DNA of 64,000 bases from Georgenia subflava (GCF_009193155.1 NZ_VUKD01000001.1:496001-560000), one strand, 5' to 3'; positions 26,139-35,451 are shown, counted from the first letter of the stretch. The notes: generated from the sequence alone by a model not told the origin. Numbers and translations: made by a program.

Positions 26139-27278
26139 TCACTGCAGGAGCTGGAGGATGCCCTGCGGGATCTGGTTGGCCTGGGCGAGCATCGCGGTGC
26201 CGGCCTGGGACAGGATCTGCGAGCGGGTGAAGCTCGCCATCTCCTGAGCCATGTCGGTGTCACGGATGCGGGACTCCGAGGCGGACAGGTTCTCGATCGA
26301 CACGTTGAGGCTGTTGATCGTGTGGTCGAGGCGGTTCTGCTTGGCACCGAGGTCTGCACGCACGTCCGAGACGGTCTGGATGGCGGCGTCGAGGACGCCG
26401 ATAGCCGCCTCGCCGCCGGAGGTGCCCGAGTCCGCAGCGTAGGTCGCCGTGAGCCCGGCGATGGTGACGTCGGTCTCGGCTGCGCCGCTGGGACCAGTGA
26501 TCGTGACGCCGCCGAACTCGTCGACCTTGGCGCTGAGCTGCGTACCCGACAGCTGACGGTCGAACGCCTGCTGCGTCAGAGCGTGGTTCTTTGCCGCATC
26601 GGTGGACGTGCCGCCGGTCGCCCACCCGGTCAGGTCGATCTCGTGCGTGGAGCCGTTGTGAGCAATCGTGATCGCGGTGGCGGGCGCGGTCGCGGCAGCG
26701 AAGTCGACCGAACCGGGGCCGGCGGTCCAGGTCGCCGAACCGGACTCGACGTCGATGGCGTCGACACCGAGACCCGCAGCGCTCATCGACTGCGTCACGT
26801 CCACGTCGATCTTCTCGCCGGCGTTGGCCCCCACCTGGAAGGTGCCGCTGTAGGTGCCGTCGAGGAGGTTGGTCCCGTTGAACTGGGTGGTGTCCGCGAT
26901 CCGGGTCAGCTCGGCCTTGAGCTCGTCGAGCTCGGTCTGGATGTTGCCCTTGGCGTCGGCGCTCAGACCACCGGTGTTGGCGGCCTGGACGGACAGGTCA
27001 CGCATCCGCTGGAGGATGGCGTGCGTCTCGGTGAGCGCACCCTCAGCGGTCTGGACGACGGAGATGCCGTCCTGGGCGTTGCGGACGGCCACCTGGAGAC
27101 CGCCGACCTGCGAGCGCAGGCCCTCGGAGATGGCCAGGCCGGCGGCGTCGTCGGCCGCGCGGTTGATGCGGAAACCGCTGGAGAGCTTCTCCAGGGAGGA
27201 GCTCAGGTCGTTCTGGGTGGAGGCGAGGTTGCGGTACGCGTTCGTCGCCGCGATGTTGTTGTTGACAGAGAATGCCAT
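26139..27278 (-). CDS. fliC: Flagellin
   Basis: Filament subunit. 379 aa. The N-terminal D0/D1 begins FSVNNNIAATNAYRNLASTQ, and the LQRMRDLSVQAANTG segment matches the D1 region. The C-terminal D1/D0 is NSLNVSIENLSASESRIRDT, then MLAQANQIPQGILQLLQ. A short variable D2 lies at about residues 170-285. Monocistronic between a sigma-28-like promoter and a terminator. The leader carries two GGA hairpins, like the CsrA-controlled hag leader of B. subtilis. Confidence 0.97.
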   Translation of the reverse strand: MAFSVNNNIAATNAYRNLASTQNDLSSSLEKLSSGFRINRAADDAAGLAISEGLRSQVGGLQVAVRNAQDGISVVQTAEGALTETHAILQRMRDLSVQAANTGGLSADAKGNIQTELDELKAELTRIADTTQFNGTNLLDGTYSGTFQVGANAGEKIDVDVTQSMSAAGLGVDAIDVESGSATWTAGPGSVDFAAATAPATAITIAHNGSTHEIDLTGWATGGTSTDAAKNHALTQQAFDRQLSGTQLSAKVDEFGGVTITGPSGAAETDVTIAGLTATYAADSGTSGGEAAIGVLDAAIQTVSDVRADLGAKQNRLDHTINSLNVSIENLSASESRIRDTDMAQEMASFTRSQILSQAGTAMLAQANQIPQGILQLLQ

Positions 27279-27284
27279 GGCTCT

Positions 27285-27327
27285 TCTTCTTCCTGAAGAC
27301 GGTTCTTGAAACAGCCCATCCGTGGGC
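27285..27327 (-). promoter_or_regulatory. Two GGA-loop hairpins in the fliC leader (candidate CsrA sites)
   Basis: On the minus strand, the 5' hairpin (27314-27327) is GCCC, loop ACGGAT, GGGC. The 3' hairpin (27285-27299) is TCTTC, loop AGGAA, GAAGA; its AGGA is the best ribosome-binding candidate, 12 nt before ATG. B. subtilis hag has the same layout: one upstream CsrA site and one over the Shine-Dalgarno. Binding here is inferred. Confidence 0.72.
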
Positions 27328-27338
27328 AGTCACCGGCT

Positions 27339-27366
27339 AGATCGGCCGGGAACCAGGAAGTGTGAG
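27339..27366 (-). promoter_or_regulatory. Sigma-28-like promoter of fliC
   Basis: CTCAC, 15 nt, GCCGATCT on the minus strand, directly followed by AG as in the flbD promoter. It lies 18 bp past the end of the sigma-factor gene and gives a leader of roughly 55 nt. Confidence 0.78.
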
Positions 27367-27383
27367 GAGTTTGGCGAAGGTTT

Positions 27384-28253
27384 TCAGACGGCGTCGGCGA
27401 CCAGCGACGGACGCTCGGCACGAACGCGCGACTCCGCGCTCCGTGACGCCGCACCGGCGGCCCGCTCGGCCACCGCTGCGTAGTAGGCCTGCCGACGGCG
27501 CTCGGCCACACCGGGCGCCGGTGCCGGCGCCGGCGCCAGCTCGGGGGCGAGGGAGGAGTTGATGCCGTCCTTGAGCATGCTGAGCGCCTGAGAGCGCAGC
27601 TGGCTGATCCGGGACTGCGTGACGCCCAGCTCCGCCGCGAGCTCGACGACCGGCCGGTCGTGGAAGAACAGCTCCTCCACCACCTGGCGCAGCCGATCCG
27701 GCAGCTCGACCACCGCGGCGGCGAGGTAGTGCAGCTTCTCGTCGACGAGCAGCCGCTCCTCCGGGCCGAGCGCGTCGCTGCTGAGGGTGCCGGCGACGTT
27801 CGAGTCGTCAGCCTCCAGGGAGAGCACCCGACGCTCGGCGTCGCCGCGGATCGCCTCGACCTCGGCCGCGTCGATGTCCATCGCGGCCGCGAGCTCCTCA
27901 CGGGTGGGCTTCCGGCCGAGTGCGGCAGTGAGGCTGTCCGAGGTCGCGGTCAGCTGACGGGCACGCTGCCGCGCGCCGCGGGAGGCCCAGTCCATCCCGC
28001 GCAACTCGTCGACGATCGCACCGCGGACCCGCACGGCCGCGTACCGGCCGAACGGGACCCCGAGCTCGGGGTCGAAGGCGCGGGCGGCCTGCACCAGGGC
28101 GAGCGACCCGGCCGCCGCCAGCTCGTCGCGCTGCACATGAGCGGGGACGCGACGGATCATCTCGCTCACGTGGTAGCCCACCACGGGGAGGTGCTCGACG
28201 ATGAGTTGGTCCTGCTCGGCGAGCTCGTCCTGCTCGGTGCGGCGGATCGTCAC
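27384..28253 (-). CDS. fliA: FliA/WhiG-family flagellar sigma factor
   Basis: Directs RNA polymerase to sigma-28 promoters. 289 aa. Region 2 spans GSLALVQAARAFDPELGVPF with YAAVRVRGAIVDELRGMDWA, typical of this family. Region 3 has LGRKPTREELAAAMDIDAAE; region 4 has the helix-turn-helix VVELAAELGVTQSRISQLRS. A ~50-residue Ala/Arg-rich C-terminal extension is unusual. GTG start with GGAG 8 nt upstream. It lies just upstream of fliC and would read the five promoters listed here. No flgM anti-sigma gene was found. Confidence 0.93.
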   Translation of the reverse strand: MTIRRTEQDELAEQDQLIVEHLPVVGYHVSEMIRRVPAHVQRDELAAAGSLALVQAARAFDPELGVPFGRYAAVRVRGAIVDELRGMDWASRGARQRARQLTATSDSLTAALGRKPTREELAAAMDIDAAEVEAIRGDAERRVLSLEADDSNVAGTLSSDALGPEERLLVDEKLHYLAAAVVELPDRLRQVVEELFFHDRPVVELAAELGVTQSRISQLRSQALSMLKDGINSSLAPELAPAPAPAPGVAERRRQAYYAAVAERAAGAASRSAESRVRAERPSLVADAV

Positions 28254-28662
28254 GTGTCAGGCTCCATCGAGAAGTCCGCGCGGGTCTGACCCGAACATGG
28301 ACTGGCGGTCAACAACAACAGTGCCCGAACCGGGATGTCCGAAAATACGGGACACCACGTCGTCACGGATCTCGCCGTCCCCCGAGGGCCATGATCTTCA
28401 GACAAGCGGACGATCCCATACCGCAAAGGTCTACGGCAAGCATCTCGAGCAAGAATGTTGCGCGCATCACACGAGATTCGACTCAACTCCACCGCTCGGA
28501 TACCGAATGTTTACGTTCTCAGAGTCATTTCGATGAGGTACTGGGCGGGGCAGGTCCGACGACGCCGGCACGGCATCTCGTGCGGGGCCGGCGACCAGCG
28601 GGCGGGCGCCGGTACGCGTACGCCGTCGCCCGCGGCGTAGCCTGAACCGACCGGCAGTTCCT
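28254..28662. other. Divergent intergenic region between fliA and flgN
   Basis: About 410 bp with lower GC than its neighbours in places (for example AT-richer stretches near 28391-28530). No convincing gene was found on either strand and no sigma-28-like element faces fliA, so the fliA promoter remains unidentified. The region ends at the flgN promoter. Confidence 0.6.
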
Positions 28663-28690
28663 CTCACAACGGCCGATTCCTGGTCGATGA
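28663..28690 (+). promoter_or_regulatory. Sigma-28-like promoter of flgN-flgK-flgL-fliW
   Basis: CTCAC, 15 nt, GTCGATGA. The -10 half differs from GCCGATAA at two positions. A nearer GCCGATT (28672-28678) lacks a -35 half at the right distance and was not chosen. flgN starts about 43 nt downstream of the -10 element. Confidence 0.62.
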
Positions 28691-28732
28691 TCTGAGTACG
28701 ACCGCAACGACCCAGCGAGCACGGAGGTGGAC

Positions 28733-29215
28733 ATGACCTTGAAGGCCCTGTCAGACATCCTCTGGCGCGAGCGCGAGCTCCTCGAGCAGCTCGTGTTCAA
28801 GCTCGAGGTCGAGCAGCTGCTGCTCACCAGCGGACGAACCACGCGGCTCCCGCTCGCCACGCGCGAGGTCGAGCACGTCCTCGAGCTGATCCGCGAGGCG
28901 GAGCTCGGTCGCGCAGCCGAGATCGACGCGCTCACCGGCACCCTGGGCGTCGACCCCGACGCCTCGCTGCTGGAGCTCGCCCGGACGGCGCCGGCCCCCT
29001 GGGACGGGATCCTCTCCGAGCACCGGGAAGCCTTCATCCGGATCACCGGCGAGATCTCCGACCTCGCCCAGAGCAACCGCGACCTCCTCAGCAGCTCCCA
29101 CCGGGCGACGCAGGAGACGCTGATGGGTCTGCACGAGAGCGTGCAGACGTACGACCCCACCGGAGCCACCACGCCGCCCTCCGCCGGCGCACAGCTGCTC
29201 GACGAGACCTCCTGA
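28733..29215 (+). CDS. flgN: Flagellar chaperone FlgN
   Basis: Chaperone for hook-filament junction proteins FlgK and FlgL. 160 aa, helical, beginning TLKALSDILWRERELLEQLV, with a typical FlgN coiled coil. ATG is preferred over an in-frame GTG 6 nt upstream because GGAGG is 5 nt before it. First gene of the plus-strand unit; flgK follows after 9 bp. Confidence 0.9.
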   Translation: MTLKALSDILWRERELLEQLVFKLEVEQLLLTSGRTTRLPLATREVEHVLELIREAELGRAAEIDALTGTLGVDPDASLLELARTAPAPWDGILSEHREAFIRITGEISDLAQSNRDLLSSSHRATQETLMGLHESVQTYDPTGATTPPSAGAQLLDETS

Positions 29216-29224
29216 GGAACGCCG

Positions 29225-30712
29225 ATGAGTACCTTCTCCGGCCTGAACGGCGCCCTTTCGGCCCTGATCGCCCACCGACAGGCGATCGACGTCGCCGGGC
29301 AGAACATCGCCAACGTCAACACGCCGGGCTACACGCGTCAGCGCGCCAACCTGCAGGGCCTCGAGGGCTCGGCGGCGGTCTCTTTCGCGGGCACCGGCAA
29401 CGCCGTCAACGGCGGCGTCCAGGTGCTCTCGATCGACCGGCTCGGCGACATCTTCCTCGACGCTCGGCTCCGGCAGGAGACGTCCTCGTCCGCCCACCTC
29501 GCCACCGTCGCCCAGGCGTTGTCGCTGGTGGAGACGACGCTCGCCGAGCCCGGTGAGAACGGACTGGCCGCCCAGCTGTCCGAGTTCTTCACGTCCTGGG
29601 AGGACGTGGCCAACCGCCCGGACGACCCGGCCGCCCGGGCGGTCCTCCTCGAGAACGCCACCTCGCTCGTCACCCGCATCGCTACCGGCTACCGCGACGT
29701 CGCCTCCCAGTGGGACTCCGCCCGCGCCCAGGCCGACGCCGTCGCCGTCGAGGTGAACACCGCCGCGGACGCCGTCGCCGACCTCAACGCCCGCATCCGG
29801 GCCGTCACCGTCTCCGGCGGCAGCCCGAACTCCCTGATGGACGAGCGCGCCCAGCTGCTGACCGCCCTGTCCTCGCTGGTCGGCGGCGAGGTCCGCCACC
29901 ACGACGACGGCACGGTCGACGTCATGGTCGGCGGCAACGCCCTGGTGCGCGGTGACTCGGCCAACCACATCACGGTGCAGGGCGCCCACAACTTCGACGG
30001 CCTGACCGGGTGGACCGCGGGAGACGCCGTCGACCCGCACAGCGGTCCGGTGCGGCTCGCGTGGGCCGAATCCGGCTCCCCCATCACTGCCGGCGGCGGG
30101 CGCCTCTCCGGCCTGCTCACCGTCCTCGCACCGGCAGACGCCGACGGCAACGGCGGCGTCCTCGCGGGGGTGGCCGCCGGGTACGACAGGGTGGCCGAGA
30201 AGCTCGCGACGTCGGTCAACTCGCTCCACCGCGGCGCGCTGCGGACCGACGGAACGACAGAGGGCGGAGACTTCTTCAGCGGCTTCCCGGAAGATGGCGC
30301 CCTGCCCGCCGAGCTGGCCGCCCTGCCCGCCGCGCTGCGCCTGGGCGTTGCGATCACGGACCCGATGCACATCGCCGTCGCCGATCCGGCCAACGGGCCC
30401 CTGGACGGGTCGGTCGCGGACCGGATCTCCCAGCTCACCAACGAGACCGGCAGTGCGAGCGAGATCTGGTCGCAGGCCGTGGTGGACCTCGGCGTGCAGA
30501 CCCGTACCGCCGGCCAGCGGGCCGCCAACGCCGAGACCACCCGGGCGGTGGCCGAGGGACTCATGCTCTCGCAGGCCGGGGTGAACCTGGACGAGGAGAC
30601 GGTCAACCTGCTCGCCAGCCAGCGCGCCTACGAGGCTGCGGCCCGCGTGCTCACCACCATCGACCAGACCCTCGACACACTCATCAACCGCACCGGCGTG
30701 GTCGGGAGGTAG
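29225..30712 (+). CDS. flgK: Hook-filament junction protein FlgK
   Basis: First hook-associated protein. 495 aa. N-terminal FSGLNGALSALIAHRQAIDV with GQNIANVNTPGYTRQRANL. The C-terminus has GVNLDEETVNLLASQRAYEA followed by AARVLTTIDQTLDTLI. Both ends are the conserved rod/hook helices. Confidence 0.96.
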   Translation: MSTFSGLNGALSALIAHRQAIDVAGQNIANVNTPGYTRQRANLQGLEGSAAVSFAGTGNAVNGGVQVLSIDRLGDIFLDARLRQETSSSAHLATVAQALSLVETTLAEPGENGLAAQLSEFFTSWEDVANRPDDPAARAVLLENATSLVTRIATGYRDVASQWDSARAQADAVAVEVNTAADAVADLNARIRAVTVSGGSPNSLMDERAQLLTALSSLVGGEVRHHDDGTVDVMVGGNALVRGDSANHITVQGAHNFDGLTGWTAGDAVDPHSGPVRLAWAESGSPITAGGGRLSGLLTVLAPADADGNGGVLAGVAAGYDRVAEKLATSVNSLHRGALRTDGTTEGGDFFSGFPEDGALPAELAALPAALRLGVAITDPMHIAVADPANGPLDGSVADRISQLTNETGSASEIWSQAVVDLGVQTRTAGQRAANAETTRAVAEGLMLSQAGVNLDEETVNLLASQRAYEAAARVLTTIDQTLDTLINRTGVVGR

Positions 30713-30714
30713 CC

Positions 30715-31647
30715 ATGATCGGACGCATCACGCAGCAGGGCATGCAGCAGGCGACGCTGCGGCACCTGCAGAGCAACCTCTCACGGATGTCGGAGCTGCA
30801 GCAGCAGGCGTCCTCGGGCAAGGCGATCACCAAGCCCTCCGACGACCCGGCCGGCACCGTCGACGCCATGCGCATCCGCGGCGACCAGCGGGCGACGGCG
30901 CAGCACGCCCGCAACGCGGCCGACGCCGTCGGCTGGCTGAGCACCGTCGACACCGCGCTGCTCTCCTCCACCTCGCTGCTGCGCCAGGCCCGCGACCTCA
31001 CCGTGCAGGGCGCCAGCTCCGGCTCGCTGAGCCAGACCGCCCGGGACGCGCTCGCGGCCGAGCTGGACGCGACGGCCGAGGCGCTACGGGCACAGGCCAA
31101 CGCGACCTACCTCGGCCGGTCCGTCTTCGCCGGGACGTCGAACGCGGGCGAGGCGTTCACCATGACCGAGACCGTGATCGACGCGGGCACGCCCGACGAG
31201 CGCACGGTCCCGGTCTACACGTTCACCGGCGCGGGGACCGGCGGCGTCGAGCGTCGGATCGCCGACAACACCACCGTCCGGGTCGACTCCGACGGCGCTA
31301 CGGTGTTCGGCAACGGCGACGAGTCGGTCTTCGCCCTGCTCGGGAACATCGCGGCCGACCTGCGGAACGGGGTGGACGTGGGCGGACGGCTCAGCGAGAT
31401 CGACACGCGGATGGACGCCATGCTCGGCGAGGTGGCCGCCATGGGCACGCGCTACAAGCAGGTCCTCGAGGCGCAGGAGGCCATCTCCGCCCGCGAGGTC
31501 ACCCTGCAGAGCCAGCTCACCAGCGTGGAGGACGTCGACCTCGCCGAGACGATCGTGCAGCTGAAGATGCAGGAGGTCGCCTACCAGGCCGCCCTCAGCG
31601 CCACCCAGCGCACCCTTCAGCCGAGCCTGCTGGACTTCCTGCGATGA
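30715..31647 (+). CDS. flgL: Hook-filament junction protein FlgL
   Basis: Second junction protein, flagellin-like. 310 aa. N-terminus MIGRITQQGMQQATLRHLQS with SGKAITKPSDDPAGTVDAM; C-terminus LAETIVQLKMQEVAYQAALS then ATQRTLQPSLLDFL. ATG preceded by GGGAGG. The stop overlaps the fliW start (ATGA). Confidence 0.95.
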   Translation: MIGRITQQGMQQATLRHLQSNLSRMSELQQQASSGKAITKPSDDPAGTVDAMRIRGDQRATAQHARNAADAVGWLSTVDTALLSSTSLLRQARDLTVQGASSGSLSQTARDALAAELDATAEALRAQANATYLGRSVFAGTSNAGEAFTMTETVIDAGTPDERTVPVYTFTGAGTGGVERRIADNTTVRVDSDGATVFGNGDESVFALLGNIAADLRNGVDVGGRLSEIDTRMDAMLGEVAAMGTRYKQVLEAQEAISAREVTLQSQLTSVEDVDLAETIVQLKMQEVAYQAALSATQRTLQPSLLDFLR

Positions 31648-32054
31648 GCACCCCGACCACCGAGACGGGCACCACCGGCACCGAGCTGACCTTCACCACT
31701 CCCCCGCCCGGCCTCGGCGACCTGCACCGCTTCGTGCTGACGCCGCTGGACGCCTCCGGTCAGCTGTTCACCCTGCGCAGCAAGGAGTCGCCCGAGACGC
31801 GGCTCTTCCTGCTCGACCCGGCGCCCTTCTTCCCCGGCTACACGCCCGAGCTCGACGCCGAGGCCCTGGCCGAGCTGGGTCTCGACGGCGCGGCCCCGAC
31901 CGTCCTCGTCGTCGTCCACCCCGCCGCCGGCGAGATCCCGCACACCGCGAACCTGCTCGCCCCGGTGCTGGTCAACGCCACCACCGGTGCCGCCGTGCAG
32001 ACCGTGCTCGACGGCGACCAGTGGCCGCTGCGGGCACCGCTCGTCGCCGCCTGA
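31644..32054 (+). CDS. fliW: Flagellar assembly factor FliW
   Basis: Protein that binds either flagellin or CsrA; when flagellin is exported, FliW frees itself and blocks CsrA, so flagellin translation resumes. 136 aa. Family features include the LTFTTPPPGLGDLHRFVLTP start, LFLLDPAPFFPGYTPEL and TANLLAPVLVNATTGAAVQT. Translationally coupled to flgL. csrA is not adjacent but lies at the other end of the island. Confidence 0.93.
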   Translation: MSTPTTETGTTGTELTFTTPPPGLGDLHRFVLTPLDASGQLFTLRSKESPETRLFLLDPAPFFPGYTPELDAEALAELGLDGAAPTVLVVVHPAAGEIPHTANLLAPVLVNATTGAAVQTVLDGDQWPLRAPLVAA

Positions 32055-32076
32055 GACGTCGTCGTCTGAGGCGTCG

Positions 32077-32094
32077 CCGCCGGTCAGCCGGCGG
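32077..32094. terminator. Possible bidirectional terminator between fliW and the oxidoreductase
   Basis: 7-bp stem CCGCCGG/CCGGCGG with loop TCAG between convergent genes; it includes the oxidoreductase stop codon. Short, without T-run, so weakly supported. Confidence 0.35.
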
Positions 32095-33574
32095 GTCCCA
32101 GCTCCGGCGCGGTGCGGATCCCGAACCGCTGCCTCAGGGCCCGTCGAGCCGCGAACCAGCCGGTCATCCCGTGGACGCCCGGACCCGGCGGGGTCGACGA
32201 CGAGCACAGGTACACCCCCGGCACGCCGCCGTCGTAGGCATGCCACGCGAACCGTGGCCCGGTCACCATCCGCGGCATGGTGACCGCACCGGCGGCGATG
32301 TCACCGCCGGGATAGTTCGCGTTGTGCGCGGACATCTCCGACGCGGGGATGCACCGGGAGGTCACGACGACGTCGCGGAAGCCCGGAGCGAAGCGCTCGA
32401 TCTGCGCAGCGACCGCCTCGGTGACGTCCCGGTCCGACCCGGCGGGCACGTGCGCGTAGGTCCACAGCGGGCGCAGGCCGGCGACCTCCCGGGACGGGGC
32501 GGCCACGCTCGGGTCGGACAGCAGCGTCACCGGGCGCTCGGCGTGCCGCCCGGCGGCAACGTCGGCCTCGGCCGCGACCATCTCGGCGCGGGTGCCGGCC
32601 ACGTGCACGGTCGAGGCGCCGCCCACGCGCCCGTCGGCCCAGGGCACGGGGCCGGAGAGCACGAAGTCGACCTTCGCGGCGGCGTCGCCGTACCGGAAGC
32701 GCTCAAGGGCGCTGCGCACGGAGGGGCGCATCCGCTCGCCCCACACCTGCACGAGGGTTCGCGGGGTCGTGTCGAACAGGTACGCCCGTGCCCGGGGCAG
32801 CTCGCGCCAGGTGGTCACCGGCGACGACGTCCGCACCTGCCCGCCGTGCGCCGTCAGGTCGGCGGCGAGGGCGTCGGTGATGGCCTGGCTGCCGCCGACC
32901 GGCATCACCCAGCCGACCGAGTGCGCCAGCGAGCCGAGCAGCAGCGCGGTCCCGGCGCCGGCGAGCGAGGGCAGGGTGGTGATGGCGTGGGCGGCGACGC
33001 CGCTGAGCAAGGCCGGGGCGACGTCGCCGCGGAAGCGCGCGTCCCACAACCTCGTCCCCTGCTCGAGCAGCGCGGCACCGAAGGAGACGGCGGCCTGGGC
33101 ACCGCCGGGGCTGAGCACCTCCGGCGGGATCGAGCGGTGGTCGCCGAGGCCGAGCGCGACGGTCGCGTCGGCCTGCTCCACCAGCGGGCCGAGCAGACGG
33201 CGCCAGGCGGCTCCGTCGGCGCCGAGGCCGGCCACGGTGCGCTCGAGGTCGTGGTAGGCCAGGCCGGCGTCACGGCCCTCGAGCGGCTGCGCGTAGGACA
33301 GCTCGGGCACGACGAGCTCGACGCCGCGCTGCCGCAGGTCGAACGCGCGCAGGAAGGGGCTCGCGAGCGCGAGGGGGTGGATCGCCGAGCAGACGTCGTG
33401 CACGAGGCCGGGTGCGAGGCCGAGGTCGAGGGTGCGCGCCCCGCCACCGAGGACGGGTTGGGCCTCCAGCACGAGGACGTCCAGCCCGGCGCGAGCCAGC
33501 GTGACCGCGGCGGCCAGGCCGCCGGGCCCGGAGCCGACGACGACGGCGTCGTGCACCTCGCGCGGCGACGGCAC
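32084..33574 (-). CDS. FAD-dependent oxidoreductase, phytoene-desaturase-like
   Basis: 496 aa. The N-terminal dinucleotide-binding motif is [20 protein letters not shown] with [19 protein letters not shown], as in carotenoid isomerase/desaturase-type flavoproteins. The C-terminal flavin contact is [20 protein letters not shown]. No carotenoid genes are nearby, so the substrate is unknown. GTG start 2 nt after the stop of the LytR_C gene, implying a two-gene unit. Confidence 0.85.
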   Translation of the reverse strand: MPSPREVHDAVVVGSGPGGLAAAVTLARAGLDVLVLEAQPVLGGGARTLDLGLAPGLVHDVCSAIHPLALASPFLRAFDLRQRGVELVVPELSYAQPLEGRDAGLAYHDLERTVAGLGADGAAWRRLLGPLVEQADATVALGLGDHRSIPPEVLSPGGAQAAVSFGAALLEQGTRLWDARFRGDVAPALLSGVAAHAITTLPSLAGAGTALLLGSLAHSVGWVMPVGGSQAITDALAADLTAHGGQVRTSSPVTTWRELPRARAYLFDTTPRTLVQVWGERMRPSVRSALERFRYGDAAAKVDFVLSGPVPWADGRVGGASTVHVAGTRAEMVAAEADVAAGRHAERPVTLLSDPSVAAPSREVAGLRPLWTYAHVPAGSDRDVTEAVAAQIERFAPGFRDVVVTSRCIPASEMSAHNANYPGGDIAAGAVTMPRMVTGPRFAWHAYDGGVPGVYLCSSSTPPGPGVHGMTGWFAARRALRQRFGIRTAPELGPAG

Positions 33575-33576
33575 GG

Positions 33577-34224
33577 CTACCCGGCGAAGTCGGCGCGCAG
33601 CACGACCGCGATGTCGACGGTCTGGGTGGCGCTGGCGGACTCGACGAGATCGGTGATGCCGAGCACGTCGGCGACCTCCTCAGCGGTGGCCTGCAGCTCG
33701 GCGTTGTTGTAATAGAGCGTGGTGCTGGCCGGCGCGGCCGAGGCGTAGTCGGCGGCCGAGCCCCCGGTGAAGCCGGCGCCGGAGAGCTCGGTGACGGCCT
33801 CCCCGGCCAGTCCGTTGATGCCCGCCCCGTTGAGGACGACGATGCTCGCGTCGAGCTGGACGTCACCGCCGGCGCCGTCGGTGGGCTCGTCGGTGGGCTC
33901 GCCGTCCGTGGCGCCGTCGTCGGTCGGCTCGTCCGTGGCTGCGCCGTCGGTCGGCTCCCCGGTCGGACCGCCCGTGGGCTCCCCGGCCGGGTCTGTCTCC
34001 TCGCCGGCGGTGGTGGCCGTCGGCGGCGGCTCCTCCTCGCCGGCGCCGCCCAGCAGGCTGATCGCACCCCACGCGAGGAGCGGCGCGAGCACCACGATCG
34101 CGACGATCGGCAGCAGCGTCCGCCACATCGGGCGGGCACCGCGGTGGACACCCTGGGGGATGCGGTCGCGGCCGGCGACGTCGAACTCGTCCTCGGGGTA
34201 GTCCTCGCGGTTGTGCATGCTCAC
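33577..34224 (-). CDS. LytR C-terminal domain membrane protein
   Basis: 215 aa. Cytoplasmic charged N-terminus, one transmembrane helix at ~34-58 ([20 protein letters not shown]), then a repetitive Gly/Thr/Asp/Glu/Pro linker. The extracellular LytR_C domain starts [20 protein letters not shown] and ends [12 protein letters not shown]. No LytR-CpsA-Psr catalytic domain. Such stand-alone LytR_C proteins are common in Actinobacteria; a cell-envelope role is likely but unproven. The start (GTG, or ATG 6 nt later) lacks a clear ribosome binding site and may be leaderless. Confidence 0.85.
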   Translation of the reverse strand: MSMHNREDYPEDEFDVAGRDRIPQGVHRGARPMWRTLLPIVAIVVLAPLLAWGAISLLGGAGEEEPPPTATTAGEETDPAGEPTGGPTGEPTDGAATDEPTDDGATDGEPTDEPTDGAGGDVQLDASIVVLNGAGINGLAGEAVTELSGAGFTGGSAADYASAAPASTTLYYNNAELQATAEEVADVLGITDLVESASATQTVDIAVVLRADFAG

Positions 34225-34269
34225 GGTGTGCAGGTTATCCGGTCAGACCACCGCGGGCCGACCCGGCAC

Positions 34270-34575
34270 TCAGAGCGGGCTGCTCAGCCGGCGCGAGCTG
34301 CGCTCCCGCTGGCGGGAGGCGCGCATCCGGCGGAGCCGCTTGACGAGCATGGGGTCGGTGGCGAGCGCCGCCTCGGAGTCCAGGAGCTGGTTGAGGACCT
34401 GGTAGTACCGCGTGGCGCTCATGTCGAAGAGCTCGCGGATCGCGGTCTCCTTGGCACCGGCGTACTTCCACCACTGCCTCTCGAACCCGAGGATCTCCCG
34501 CTCGGTCTCGGTCAGGGACGGTGCGGCGTCGCCCGGGGTGGGGGCGTGCGGGGCGTGCGCGTGCGCTGCGGCCAT
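34270..34575 (-). CDS. DUF3263 protein
   Basis: 101 aa. Conserved [20 protein letters not shown] then [20 protein letters not shown] are the DUF3263 signature; the pattern resembles a helix-turn-helix. The C-terminus is Arg/Ser-rich. ATG is chosen because GGAGGAG lies just upstream; a longer start has no ribosome binding site. Conserved across Actinobacteria, often next to LytR_C genes as here. Confidence 0.88.
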   Translation of the reverse strand: MAAAHAHAPHAPTPGDAAPSLTETEREILGFERQWWKYAGAKETAIRELFDMSATRYYQVLNQLLDSEAALATDPMLVKRLRRMRASRQRERSSRRLSSPL

Positions 34576-34722
34576 CTCTCCTCCAGGAACGTCGGCGTGC
34601 CCCCGCCACAGCGGGGCCGTGCCCATGCTAGAGGGCGAAGTACAAGCGTGTCATTCCGTCGGCGCGGCGCCACGCCGGGACGTCCTCGGGGCGGGCCGCA
34701 GGTCCCCGCTACCCTCGCCACC

Positions 34723-35400
34723 GTGCACGCCGCTCCGCTAGCCGACCTCGTCGACCCCGGATGGGCCCGCGCGCTCGCACCGGTCGAGCCGCAGATCCAC
34801 GCCATGGGCGACTTCCTGCGCGGCGAGCTCGCCGCAGGTCACGACTACCTGCCCGCCGGCACGGACGTGCTGCGCGCGTTCACGTACCCCATGGACCAAG
34901 TGCGGGTGCTGATCGTCGGCCAGGACCCCTACCCGACGCCCGGCCACCCGATGGGCCTGTCGTTCTCCGTCCAGCCCCACGTCCGACCGGTGCCCCGTTC
35001 CCTCCAGAACATCTACCGCGAGCTCCACGACGACCTCGGCCTGCCCGTGCCCACCACCGGTGACCTGACCCCGTGGGCACGGCACGGCGTCATGCTGCTC
35101 AACCGGGTGCTCACCGTGCGTCCCGGGGCGCCGGCGTCACACCGCCGCAAGGGCTGGGAGCAGGTCACCGAGCACGCGATCCACGCCCTGGTCGCCCGAC
35201 CGGGCCCATTGGTGGCGGTTTTGTGGGGCCGCGACGCCGCCACCCTGACGCCGATGCTCGGCTCGACGCCGGTCATCACCTCGGCGCACCCGAGCCCTCT
35301 CTCCGCGTCGCGCGGGTTCTTCGGCTCGCGGCCGTTCTCGCGCGCCAACGACCTTCTCGCCCGTCTCGGGGCCGAACCGGTCGACTGGTCGCTGGCCTGA
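34723..35400 (+). CDS. ung: Uracil-DNA glycosylase, family 1
   Basis: Removes uracil from DNA. 225 aa. Water-activating motif [20 protein letters not shown] with the catalytic Asp; Asn loop [17 protein letters not shown]-intercalation loop [20 protein letters not shown]. The GTG start lacks an obvious ribosome binding site but matches the family N-terminus. Confidence 0.96.
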   Translation: MHAAPLADLVDPGWARALAPVEPQIHAMGDFLRGELAAGHDYLPAGTDVLRAFTYPMDQVRVLIVGQDPYPTPGHPMGLSFSVQPHVRPVPRSLQNIYRELHDDLGLPVPTTGDLTPWARHGVMLLNRVLTVRPGAPASHRRKGWEQVTEHAIHALVARPGPLVAVLWGRDAATLTPMLGSTPVITSAHPSPLSASRGFFGSRPFSRANDLLARLGAEPVDWSLA

Positions 35401-35451
35401 CGACGGGCGCCGATCGGTGCGTCTCCCGCCCGGCAGCGACGTCCGACCGGC

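Noticed and set aside
28254-28662. Possible flgM in the fliA-flgN gap
   Set aside because: Open frames on both strands lack FlgM features and ribosome binding sites.
28671-28678. GCCGATT as -10 of flgN
   Set aside because: No CTCA-type -35 at 15 nt; the element 11 nt further down fits the shared spacing.
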